Assembly (NCBI GenBank): GCA_002320665.1 | Contig: DCKO01000038.1 | Location: 1-22,077, forward strand | DNA length: 22,077 bases | Direction: 5' to 3' | Source: Micavibrio sp. UBA1672 | GTDB taxonomy: Bacteria; Pseudomonadota; Alphaproteobacteria; Micavibrionales; Micavibrionaceae | Shown: positions 6,834 through 13,827 of the stretch, one piece after another | Layout: each line of letters starts with the position of its first letter | Position numbering within the stretch: the first letter of the stretch is position 1 | Program-made: the position numbers and the translations under genes | The notes under the pieces: model-generated | What the model saw: the letters and a program-made list of their open reading frames with translations, nothing else | Databases searched by the model: none | Told to the model about the DNA's origin: nothing

Positions 6834-8326
6834 TGATAGGTTGGATCGGGTATATGCTCTTCCTCTGTCGATGTTGGAACAGGTAAATCTTCTAATAGTA
6901 TTGCAATCTCTTCTTCAAGATTATCTGCAATGTCAGTATCTTGGTTTTGTGCATTAGGGTCTATAGCGGCAGCCTGCCATGCTTCTTCGATTTTATTTGC
7001 CAACTCCGTAATATGCTTACGTGGCACGGCCATCGAACCGCGAGAAGACATTATATTTACCGCTTCTGATATATTATCCAAAAACAAAAGTGTCGCAGTC
7101 TGATTAGTCCAAAAAGCGGAAGTTGTTTCATTGTTTAGCGCTTTAAACCCTTCTTTTGGAGAAAAAATGCTTAAACCTGATGGCACAAAACTAAAAGGAA
7201 AATTAAACCAGCCTGTAGCCTCTTTAAATGTTGAGTGCTTTAGTTCGGAATTGATATGTTGCTTTGCTCGTTCGTGACTCTCATTCAATTCTTCTTGGTA
7301 AGTTTCAAGTGTTTTTGTATCAGAGCCTTGCGCCAAAAATGTTTTTGTTAAATTATCCCGAAGATTTGAATCATAAATATCTTTGCGTTCCTGTGTTCGT
7401 TCTTCCATTTGGCCTAGAACACGGCCTTTTACGGATGTGAATGCGGAATATAAACCTGTTGCCGTCAAGGCTGCAACAAATGTTCCTTTTTCACCGGGGG
7501 CAAAATCCATATTACCACCAGGAACCCATGCGTTAATATGTTCGGCAAGTTGATCTAATACTTCGATCGGAACAGAGTTTTGATATAAAACTGTTCCTAA
7601 AGCCGCGGCAGAAACACCTAGATTGAGTAAACCTGATCGTCTTAAAATAGATGCTTCTGCGAATTCTTTTGGCGCAGTGAACATAGTATGCCCAAGACTT
7701 GCAGATTGATCGTCTTCTGCCTCTAAATCCGCTTGGGCAATTTCCTTAAAAATATCCGGTCTAGCTTCCGCGGCTTCAGCAAATTTACCTTGCACGTGAC
7801 GTGCTACATCGGCACTGAGATTTTTGGCCAGTTTAGTCGCACTTAATCTGGAAACTGCCCATGTCCCATATAATGCAAGTGTTTTTCCAAACGCCATACC
7901 AAAATCTTCACTTAAACCCGTATTGGTAAGTGTCGTCATCATATCAGCTCCTTGGATTGCCAGACCGGCAGGTAGAAGCCCATTAACGACAGATAGGGTA
8001 TTTAATCCGGCGCTTTGCATACGCCCTTTCCATTTTTCCGCTATCCAGTAAGATGCCAGTGCTCCGCGCGCTGTGGTTAATTGCGCCACGGGACTTTGTC
8101 CATCTTTTATTTCAGGCGGAGACCACAAACTATTTAAACGTTCTTTTGCGTATTCATAAGGGTCTTTGATTTTTTGTAAAACCGGATTTTCATCACTGGG
8201 ATCAACAATGGAGCGAAAGAAATTTATGATTGTTTCAGGCAAAACATTTGTGACCTGATAATGCGCAAGGATCGTCGAGCAATAAAGCTTGTCTTTTAAT
8301 GTGTTTACATGATTTGCTACGCTCAT
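6830..8326 (-). CDS. Hypothetical membrane-associated protein, 498 residues
   Basis: Not recognised with certainty. Moderately hydrophobic helices appear at about 88-130 (RGALASYWIAEKWKGRMQSA then LNTLSVVNGLLPAGLAI), 145-160, 230-250 (GLLNLGVSAAALGTVLY), 285-300 and 395-425. Long charged helices lie between them (for example LGQMEERTQERKDIYDSNLR). The C-terminal tail (about 470-498) is acidic and proline-rich. The spacing of helices and the late LLFLDNISEAVNIMSSRGSMA stretch faintly recall the membrane domain of SbmA/BacA-type (ABC_membrane_2) transporters, but there is no ATPase domain, and the likeness could be chance. It is a single gene with its own upstream region, converging on prmA with overlapping stops. 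The ATG at 8326 follows an AGGG stretch. That the gene is real is likely; its role is unknown. Confidence 0.7.
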   Translation of the reverse strand: MSVANHVNTLKDKLYCSTILAHYQVTNVLPETIINFFRSIVDPSDENPVLQKIKDPYEYAKERLNSLWSPPEIKDGQSPVAQLTTARGALASYWIAEKWKGRMQSAGLNTLSVVNGLLPAGLAIQGADMMTTLTNTGLSEDFGMAFGKTLALYGTWAVSRLSATKLAKNLSADVARHVQGKFAEAAEARPDIFKEIAQADLEAEDDQSASLGHTMFTAPKEFAEASILRRSGLLNLGVSAAALGTVLYQNSVPIEVLDQLAEHINAWVPGGNMDFAPGEKGTFVAALTATGLYSAFTSVKGRVLGQMEERTQERKDIYDSNLRDNLTKTFLAQGSDTKTLETYQEELNESHERAKQHINSELKHSTFKEATGWFNFPFSFVPSGLSIFSPKEGFKALNNETTSAFWTNQTATLLFLDNISEAVNIMSSRGSMAVPRKHITELANKIEEAWQAAAIDPNAQNQDTDIADNLEEEIAILLEDLPVPTSTEEEHIPDPTYH

Positions 8327-8466
8327 TTCACCCTAATTCCTTTTTTTGAATATTATATATAAATTATGGGAATTAACGCAAGTTCTATGTATGAAACCCT
8401 ATTGCATCCATCATCAAATCCTCCTATTTTAATGCCGTAATAAAATTATAAAAACAGCGGTGCATC

Positions 8467-9648
8467 ATGAAAATACTCTATTTCTCGGGTTTGAGTTTAC
8501 CATCCAAAGATTCGGCCAGTGTGCACGTGATGAAGCTGGCGCAGGCTTTTGCCGATGCGGGCCATGAATTGACCCTTCATGCCAAGGCCAAGCCGGGGGC
8601 GTCCGAAAAAACCATCCGCGAAGATTATAACGTCAGCGAGAATTTCAAATTTAATCTCTCGTCTTTCATGCGCGTACCCGTTTATGGTAATGCCAAACCG
8701 TTTCAGGAGATTACCAGAACGAAGGATATCCCCGATCTGGTTTATGGCCGTGATCCGGTGGCTTTGTCCCTGTTTTGCCCTGCCAATATTCCGGTTTTGC
8801 TAGAGCTTGATGCCTTGCCGAATGCCAAGCCTGCGACGCATTGGGCGTTTTTAAAGCTGATCACCCAGCCAAATTTCCGCGGAATTGTGACCTCTTCGGA
8901 TACGCTTAAGCAAAGTCTATTGCTGCAATATGAGCATTTAGGCGCGGAGCAGGTTTTTGTGGCGCATGACGGGGCTGACCTCAAGGAACATATCGAAGCC
9001 GGAGAGCGCAATATCGAACAGCTCAAAGGACGGCTTGATGCTCCAAATGTGGGCTATACGGGCTCGCTGTTTATCGGGAAGGGCGTTGAGGTAATTGAGC
9101 GCGTGGCGAAGCTTTGCCCCGAATTGGACTTTCACATTATTGGCGGCTCTGTGAGGCAAGTGCATAGACATAAAATGAAAAAGAATCCGCCGAATATCCA
9201 TTTTTACGGTTTTAAGCATCACGCGGATATCCCAACCTATTTGCAGAGCTTTGATGTCGTTCTGGCACCGTATCAGCATCATGCCCTGATCAAAACGGGC
9301 AAGAATATCTCGCGCTGGATTTCACCGATCAAGATTTTTGAATATATGGCAGCAAAAAAGCCGATTCTTTGTTCTGACTTGCCGATGATCCGCGAGATTT
9401 TAAAGCCTGATCATAATGCGCTTTTGATTCCGGCGGCTGAGGAAGAAAAATGGGCAGAAGCCATTCGTTATTTGCTCAAGAAACCGGAAGAAGCCAAGCG
9501 CCTGAGTGATAATGCCTATGAAGAGTTAAAATCCAAATATACGTGGGATAAGCGCGCCGAGGCTATTTTAGGATTTTTTGTAGCGGCAGAAAACTATGCC
9601 GAGCGTTTCAAGGCTAGAGTCGAAAAAGAACAGGGCTATTACGGGTAA
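8467..9648 (+). CDS. Glycosyltransferase family 4-like protein (GT-B fold)
   Basis: 393 residues. The N-terminal Rossmann half opens with MKILYFSGLSLPSKDSASVH and VMKLAQAFADAGHELTLHA, the usual acceptor-side GT4 pattern. The C-terminal half contains NVGYTGSLFIGKGVEVIERV (193-212), DFHIIGGS, NIHFYGFKHHADIPTYLQSFDVVLAPY (243-269) and the nucleotide-sugar motif SPIKIFEYMAAKKPILCSDLPMIREIL (286-312), where Glu292 corresponds to the donor-binding E-x7-E region. It transfers a sugar from a nucleotide donor to a glycan or lipid acceptor in the cytoplasm. The acceptor cannot be read from sequence. A TauE/SafE-type permease starts six bases after its stop, so the two are probably cotranscribed. No strong ribosome site is seen at the ATG. 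Confidence 0.88.
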   Translation: MKILYFSGLSLPSKDSASVHVMKLAQAFADAGHELTLHAKAKPGASEKTIREDYNVSENFKFNLSSFMRVPVYGNAKPFQEITRTKDIPDLVYGRDPVALSLFCPANIPVLLELDALPNAKPATHWAFLKLITQPNFRGIVTSSDTLKQSLLLQYEHLGAEQVFVAHDGADLKEHIEAGERNIEQLKGRLDAPNVGYTGSLFIGKGVEVIERVAKLCPELDFHIIGGSVRQVHRHKMKKNPPNIHFYGFKHHADIPTYLQSFDVVLAPYQHHALIKTGKNISRWISPIKIFEYMAAKKPILCSDLPMIREILKPDHNALLIPAAEEEKWAEAIRYLLKKPEEAKRLSDNAYEELKSKYTWDKRAEAILGFFVAAENYAERFKARVEKEQGYYG

Positions 9649-9654
9649 CGCATT

Positions 9655-10410
9655 TTGTTAGAACAATTTCTGCTTCTCATCGCCTCGATTGCCGCTAATG
9701 CTATGTCGGCCTTTGCAGGGGGCGGCGCAGGGCTTGTGCAGCTTCCGGTGATTATCCTTCTCGGCCTGCCCTTTGCGATTGCCTTGGCCACCCATAAATT
9801 TGTGACTGTGGCCTTGGGGCTTGGCGCGGTGATGCGCCTTCGCAAAGAACCCAATCTTATGGAAGGCAAGTTCGCAGCCTTTATCCTGATGAGCGGTATG
9901 CTTGGCTGTATTCTGGGCGCGTATCTGGTTGTCAAAATCCCCGAAGAAATCGCGAAAACCGCTTTGGGGTTTTTGATTATGGGATTAGGGCTATATTCCC
10001 TGTTTAAAAAGGATTTGGGCCAGCATCATATGTCCAAAAACCGTGATCTGAAAGGCCATATCATTGGCGGGCTATGCCTGTTTGCCATGGGCGTGCTGAA
10101 TGGCTCGTTGACAGCCGGAACGGGGCTGTTTGTTACGATGTTCCTGATCCTGTGGTACGGGATGGATTACCGCCGCGCCGTGGCCTATACTTTGACGCTG
10201 GTCGGAATTTTCTGGAATGCGACAGGCGGCATAACACTGGTTGCTATTGGCGAGCCTATCCATTGGCCTTGGATTCCGGTGCTTCTGGCGGGGTCCTTTA
10301 TCGGCGGGTATCTAGGCGCACATTATCATACTTTGAAGGGCAATAAGTGGATCAAATACGCCTTTGTCAGTGTGACACTGATTTCCGGTGCGGCGCTTTT
10401 GGTAAGGTGA
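9655..10410 (+). CDS. Sulfite exporter TauE/SafE family permease
   Basis: 251 residues, about eight hydrophobic helices, no soluble domain. The N-terminal AFAGGGAGLVQLPVIILLGLP and the second-half GVLNGSLTAGTGLFVTMFLILWYG are the paired glycine-rich repeats of the TauE/SafE family, which exports or imports organosulfonates, sulfite or sulfoacetate. The frame opens with TTG at 9655, six bases after the glycosyltransferase stop. There is no convincing ribosome site, so translation may be coupled to the upstream gene. A downstream ATG at about 9702 would cut into the first helix and is less likely. The substrate is unknown. A link to the rhodanese/DoxX module four genes upstream is possible but not supported by position. 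Confidence 0.88.
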   Translation: MLEQFLLLIASIAANAMSAFAGGGAGLVQLPVIILLGLPFAIALATHKFVTVALGLGAVMRLRKEPNLMEGKFAAFILMSGMLGCILGAYLVVKIPEEIAKTALGFLIMGLGLYSLFKKDLGQHHMSKNRDLKGHIIGGLCLFAMGVLNGSLTAGTGLFVTMFLILWYGMDYRRAVAYTLTLVGIFWNATGGITLVAIGEPIHWPWIPVLLAGSFIGGYLGAHYHTLKGNKWIKYAFVSVTLISGAALLVR

Positions 10411-10415
10411 TTTTT

Positions 10416-10445
10416 TTGACAAAAACAAAAAATCTGTCATATAAC
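10416..10445 (+). promoter_or_regulatory. Sigma-70-type promoter upstream of the 180-residue gene
   Basis: TTGACA (10416-10421), 18-base spacer, TATAAC (10440-10445). The inverted pair TGACA (10417-10421) / TGTCA (10435-10439) spans the spacer and could be an operator. A second -10 match, TATAAT, lies at 10492-10497 without a clear -35. Confidence 0.65.
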
Positions 10446-10522
10446 CGTGATTATTAACAAAAAACAATAAAGAATGACCCCATACTTACAGTATAATAAA
10501 TCCATATAAAGAGAATAACGCA

Positions 10523-11065
10523 ATGACAAAAGACAATGATTCAGAAGGTTTATACCAATTTCTTTCTATTATGGATAGCTTTTCAGGAGCTAATGGTAAA
10601 ATCATACAAGACTCCGAAAATCGAAGATTTTTAATTCATGTAGAAAAAGATGGAGTTAACATAGAAATTCCAATCAAACTTTCTAATATCCCTCCCTCCA
10701 TAAAGTTTAACGTGGATTTACCAGATTATGTTACAAATCATACAAAACAACACCAGTTGAGTGTTAATGATGAAGGGCAAGGTGTATTAGATTTGGTGTT
10801 TTTTGGTAGCAAACGCAAAGATGCCAGAGCATTTAAAAAATCTTTAGTTCAATATATTCTTAACAGACACCAAGAATTAGAAATTAAATCAGATAATAAT
10901 GTAGTAAAAATTACGGGAGAGATGGCCAATTTATCAAAATTACCAGAAGCCCTTTCTGAAAAAACTACTCAACAATATCTTGAAACTTGTCAAAAAAACA
11001 CTCTAGATAAAAATCTTTCAAACTCGACGACCGAAGAAGCAGACGTCGTTTTTCTAAAACCTTAA
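10523..11065 (+). CDS. Hypothetical protein, AT-rich
   Basis: 180 residues, not recognised. Polar and charged, with no signal peptide or membrane helix. The N-terminal half looks beta-rich (FLIHVEKDGVNIEIPIKLSN, then IKFNVDLPDYV), the middle is helical (KDARAFKKSLVQYILNRHQE), and a disordered Asn/Ser/Thr tail follows. A sigma-70-type promoter match lies upstream. The ribosome site is weak (AAGAGAA, about nine bases before the ATG). It is followed 24 bases later by a small lipoprotein gene that may be cotranscribed. Base composition is markedly AT-rich against the glycosyltransferase and permease before it, marking the start of an accessory stretch that runs to about 12110. Confidence 0.7.
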   Translation: MTKDNDSEGLYQFLSIMDSFSGANGKIIQDSENRRFLIHVEKDGVNIEIPIKLSNIPPSIKFNVDLPDYVTNHTKQHQLSVNDEGQGVLDLVFFGSKRKDARAFKKSLVQYILNRHQELEIKSDNNVVKITGEMANLSKLPEALSEKTTQQYLETCQKNTLDKNLSNSTTEEADVVFLKP

Positions 11066-11089
11066 CACTTACGGTAATATTAAGGTAAA

Positions 11090-11218
11090 ATGAACAAAAT
11101 ATTTTTTCTTATTCTAATCGTCTTTCTTTCTGGATGTAATTTTTGGGAAGTCGATAAATGTCTTGATGATGGCGGGCGATGGAATAAAGAAAAACTAATA
11201 TGCGAGTTTGAAGAGTAA
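11090..11218 (+). CDS. Small lipoprotein, 42 residues
   Basis: ATG at 11090 with AAGG five bases upstream. The precursor MNKIFFLILIVFLSGCNFWE has a lysine, a short hydrophobic core and a lipobox (FLSGC) with Cys16 as the lipid-modified residue. The mature peptide is only 27 residues. It carries two further cysteines and a CLDDGGRWNKEKLICE motif of a kind seen in tiny proteobacterial lipoproteins that accompany larger genes. The spacing of the two cysteines suggests a small disulfide loop in the periplasm. The gene begins 24 bases after the 180-residue gene. The lipobox, ribosome site and clean stop make it convincing despite its size. The function is unknown. Confidence 0.75.
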   Translation: MNKIFFLILIVFLSGCNFWEVDKCLDDGGRWNKEKLICEFEE

Positions 11219-11242
11219 AATTTTACCCTTTAGCGGATTCCC

Positions 11243-11271
11243 TTGACATAGCAGGAAAATAATCCTATTAT
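11243..11271 (+). promoter_or_regulatory. Strong sigma-70-type promoter
   Basis: TTGACA (11243-11248), exactly 17 bases, then TATTAT (11266-11271). The predicted RNA start is about 11278. It does not directly precede a recognisable gene; a structured stretch follows. Confidence 0.7.
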
Positions 11272-11277
11272 GTCGGC

Positions 11278-11352
11278 CATGTTTATGATTTACAAAACAC
11301 CCGCCCCAAGATTTTTACACTCGAATTGCGCCTTATTCAGGCGTGTTTTATC
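11278..11352 (+). ncRNA. Candidate small RNA or attenuator leader
   Basis: Starts at the promoter above and ends in a hairpin GCGCCT (11328-11333) / AGGCGT (11339-11344) followed by GTTTTATCTT, a weak intrinsic terminator. The same 3' arm and T-run (GGCGTGTTTT, 11340-11349) can instead pair with AAAACA plus CGCC at 11294-11305 (two-base bulge). Two mutually exclusive folds therefore exist. An ATG at 11279 opens a 56-codon frame through it, but it shows no protein-like pattern. I treat this as a regulatory RNA candidate; the evidence is moderate. Confidence 0.35.
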
Positions 11353-11548
11353 TTATGAAATTGGTCAAAAATATAGTGCTTTGAAAAAAATTTCTGCAAA
11401 ACGAACTATACAAAATCAGGCGCGAAAAAAAAACGAACAAACAAACTAGACAAACTGGAGCGATATGAAAACGGGAAACAACGTGTATGGAGTCATTTTA
11501 TTAATAAAAACAACATCTTATAATGAAAAATGTTTATATGGTGAATTT
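11353..11548. other. Gene-free AT-rich stretch
   Basis: Part of the 389-base gap between the small lipoprotein and the next gene. It contains a 44-codon frame at 11465-11599 with a GGAG site, but that frame runs through the promoter at 11549-11575 and has no recognisable features. I see no RNA gene or repeat here. Confidence 0.4.
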
Positions 11549-11575
11549 TTGACTTTTTTGCAGTATCAGTATAAT
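11549..11575 (+). promoter_or_regulatory. Promoter candidate for the 167-residue gene
   Basis: TTGACT (11549-11554), short 15-base spacer, perfect TATAAT (11570-11575). The predicted RNA start is about 11582, giving a leader of about 26 bases before the ATG at 11608. Confidence 0.5.
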
Positions 11576-11607
11576 TTTACGAACGTTATACAGGGTTGAA
11601 AAATAAA

Positions 11608-12111
11608 ATGAGTTTACAAGAAACACTAACGGCGGTTGCAACTAAGGCCTTTCCTAATAGAAATTCGATCGAGAAGAAATATGGCTTTAGCCCTGATCAG
11701 ACAGAACGCCGCATCGGCAAAGCCGGAACAGCCAGTATTTTTCGCAATGACGTTTGGGAGACCTCTACAATAAGATTTGTTCCTGATGCTATGCCTAATC
11801 TGAGTATTGATCTTGCTTTTACAGAAAACAGATTGATGCCTCAGCAGACCTTCGAAAAAGCCATTCTAACGTGTGGAAACCACAAAATGACATTAAGCAA
11901 GTCATCAAGCACAGATAGTTTGGTTGCCATGGAAAACCTTATGGCTACAGATTCGCACTATCCAGACCTTAAAAATAACCTTGATGAAACCGAGTTGCGT
12001 AACTTCCTAAATCTCTTAAGAACTAAAGATGGGCGACCGGTTTTATTAGAAATTAACACGATTAATGCTAAAGCCGGACAGGATCCGAGTAATCCCGAAG
12101 AGACGTTATAA
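11608..12111 (+). CDS. Hypothetical protein, 167 residues
   Basis: I chose the ATG at 11608 rather than the in-frame TTG at 11596, because the latter sits only a few bases after the only AGGG ribosome-site candidate. The product begins MSLQETLTAVATKAFPNRNS. It has mixed alpha/beta character, no signal peptide or membrane segment, and a basic RRIGKAG stretch around residues 33-40. I recognise no family. Its stop is followed five bases later by the stop of the convergent receiver/deaminase gene. AT-rich composition ties it to the preceding accessory genes, while its last third is closer to the chromosomal average. Confidence 0.65.
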   Translation: MSLQETLTAVATKAFPNRNSIEKKYGFSPDQTERRIGKAGTASIFRNDVWETSTIRFVPDAMPNLSIDLAFTENRLMPQQTFEKAILTCGNHKMTLSKSSSTDSLVAMENLMATDSHYPDLKNNLDETELRNFLNLLRTKDGRPVLLEINTINAKAGQDPSNPEETL

Positions 12112-12116
12112 GGCTT

Positions 12117-12998
12117 TTAATCCTCCAGCTTATCTTCCATCGCTTCCCAGCGTTCAAAGACCTTCATGGCGTGATCATGACCGAGCTGGATATATTCTGT
12201 TTGCGGTTTACCGCCTGTAAATTCTTCCTGCACACGGGCATCGTGATAGCGGATAGAATTAATCTCTTCATGGCTGAGGCCGTAATAGACTTTTTCGATT
12301 CCCACCGAGATAATCAAGGCCTTCCCCATCATAGTCGGGGCGGATGAGCAATAGAGCACACAATCTGATAGATCGGCGCGGCCCAGTTTTTCAGCTGCCT
12401 TACGAATCGCCATGATCTCGGCATGGGCTACCGGATCAACGCGCGAGGTAATCCCGTTTACCCCTTCGCCCAAGATGTTCCCGTCCTTATCGGCAACGAC
12501 TGCGCCAAAAGGGCCGCCTTTTTTATTGCGAGCATTGCGCTCGGCCAATTCTACGGCGCGCTGCATGAGTTGCTCGGGCGTGTATTTGGTCTCGCGTGTT
12601 TCCGCCACCAGAGCACTAAGCACGTGACCGTGACGCTTGAGCACATGCTCGACTATTCCCACGAGACGCTCAGGGTCAACTGGCTTTTGCAGAACACGCA
12701 TAATATCAAGGTCCGATGCCTGCATAAGTATGTCACTTGATTCATCCGCGGTCACCACAACAACAGGCACTTTGATTTGGTTTAGTAATAAATAGCGGGC
12801 AAATTCGAATCCGCCTTTTGGCTCCATGTTCAAATCCACCAGAGCGAGATCAATATGATACTGGTTAACCGCGTCAATCGCCTCATCCCCATGAGCGGCC
12901 ATAACGATATTATAGCCCTCGACCCTAAGAATTCCGGCCATAAGCTCGCGGCTGACTTCGTTATCTTCGGCGATCAAAATATTGATATCATTGTTCAT
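12117..12998 (-). CDS. Receiver domain fused to a guanine-deaminase-like domain lacking zinc-binding cysteines
   Basis: 293 residues. Residues 1-122 form a complete response-regulator receiver domain: acidic pair E11/D12, phosphoacceptor Asp55 in LALVDLNM, Thr83 in VVTAD, and Lys105 in QKPVDPE. Residues 138-293 match the guanine/cytosine deaminase (CDA) superfamily in GuaD style: MQRAVELAERNARNKKGGPFGAVVAD, DPVAHAEIMAIRKA with the zinc-binding His192 and general-base Glu194, and a C-terminal F-x-x-W. The second zinc motif, normally P-C-x-x-C, reads PTMMG (221-225), so both cysteine ligands are gone. Cys213 and Cys217 lie nearby but not in register. The domain is probably catalytically dead or uses different chemistry, and may serve as a phosphorylation-controlled binding module. 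The gene is divergent from a pilin-like gene and near a second receiver protein. Confidence 0.88.
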   Translation of the reverse strand: MNNDINILIAEDNEVSRELMAGILRVEGYNIVMAAHGDEAIDAVNQYHIDLALVDLNMEPKGGFEFARYLLLNQIKVPVVVVTADESSDILMQASDLDIMRVLQKPVDPERLVGIVEHVLKRHGHVLSALVAETRETKYTPEQLMQRAVELAERNARNKKGGPFGAVVADKDGNILGEGVNGITSRVDPVAHAEIMAIRKAAEKLGRADLSDCVLYCSSAPTMMGKALIISVGIEKVYYGLSHEEINSIRYHDARVQEEFTGGKPQTEYIQLGHDHAMKVFERWEAMEDKLED

Positions 12999-13086
12999 AT
13001 TCGTCTCTTAGGATCAAAAGCGCGCTTCTTTATGAAGTACACTCATGTTACGCTGCTTAGAGAATAAAGCAAAGGACGTAAATAAA

Positions 13087-13788
13087 GTGATAAGATCTTT
13101 TCATTCCTCAAAAGGCAATGTCATGTTTTATATTCTGATAGCTGTGGCACTTTTTGCGGCTCTTGGATATGCGGTTTCCAATATGATGCGCAGCTCCGGC
13201 GAGAGCATCACAAGCGAGAAGCAAAATGTTCATGCTGCAGAAGTTTTAAGTTATGCCAAAACCATCCGAACAGCTATTCAAAATATGCAGATTTCCAATG
13301 GGTGCGATGATAATAACATTAGTTTTGAACGCCCACCTTTTGACGGATCCGACCCTCTATATGTTAACGCCTCTGCACCGGCTGATTTTTCCTGTCATGT
13401 TTTTCATCCCGATGGGGGTGGCGCTAATTATATACCCCCTTCTTCTGAAATAAGTTCCTATTCTTATTTTTTTACAAGTGAACTTGGAGTTAGTGATATT
13501 GGTGATAATAGCAGAGGTGAAATCACTATGATCCTAAGAGATATTTCTCTCAAACTTTGCGCCCGTATTAACACATTACTAGACCTTGCTCCCCCAGAAA
13601 CCGACACAGTTGCTAATTTGAGTTTTGTTACAAATGGATTCCAAGGGAGCTTTCCTGTTACTAGTAGTATCGGAACTGTTATGGGTTCAGGTCATTCTTT
13701 ATACAATAATCAGCCCACTGGATGTTTTTTTGAAAACGGCGCGACCGCGGGTGAATACTTCTTCTATCAGGTTTTACTAGCGAGATAG
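13087..13788 (+). CDS. Pilin-like membrane-anchored protein
   Basis: I chose the GTG at 13087 because AAAGGA lies ten bases upstream. An in-frame ATG at 13045 lacks a ribosome site and would add 14 polar residues. The N-terminus is short and basic (VIRSFHSSKG), then NVMFYILIAVALFAALGYAVSN, a single hydrophobic helix that continues into a long amphipathic helix (SEKQNVHAAEVLSYAKTIRTAIQNM), and then a beta-rich globular part with five cysteines. This is the shape of a type IV pilin or pseudopilin. A Gly precedes the helix as at a prepilin peptidase site, but the usual Glu5 is missing, so processing is uncertain. It is a plausible surface or periplasmic structural protein. It is followed by a receiver protein 39 bases later, probably in one operon. 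Confidence 0.7.
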   Translation: MIRSFHSSKGNVMFYILIAVALFAALGYAVSNMMRSSGESITSEKQNVHAAEVLSYAKTIRTAIQNMQISNGCDDNNISFERPPFDGSDPLYVNASAPADFSCHVFHPDGGGANYIPPSSEISSYSYFFTSELGVSDIGDNSRGEITMILRDISLKLCARINTLLDLAPPETDTVANLSFVTNGFQGSFPVTSSIGTVMGSGHSLYNNQPTGCFFENGATAGEYFFYQVLLAR

Positions 13789-13827
13789 AAATAAGTACGA
13801 TTTTTCATTTAAAAAAGGAGCAAAAAT

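Noticed and set aside
11279..11449. 56-codon frame starting exactly at the predicted RNA start
   Set aside because: Would need leaderless translation; basic, low-complexity end; no recognisable pattern. Kept only as an alternative reading of the RNA candidate.
11465..11599. 44-codon frame with GGAG site
   Set aside because: Runs through a promoter match for the next gene and shows no family features.
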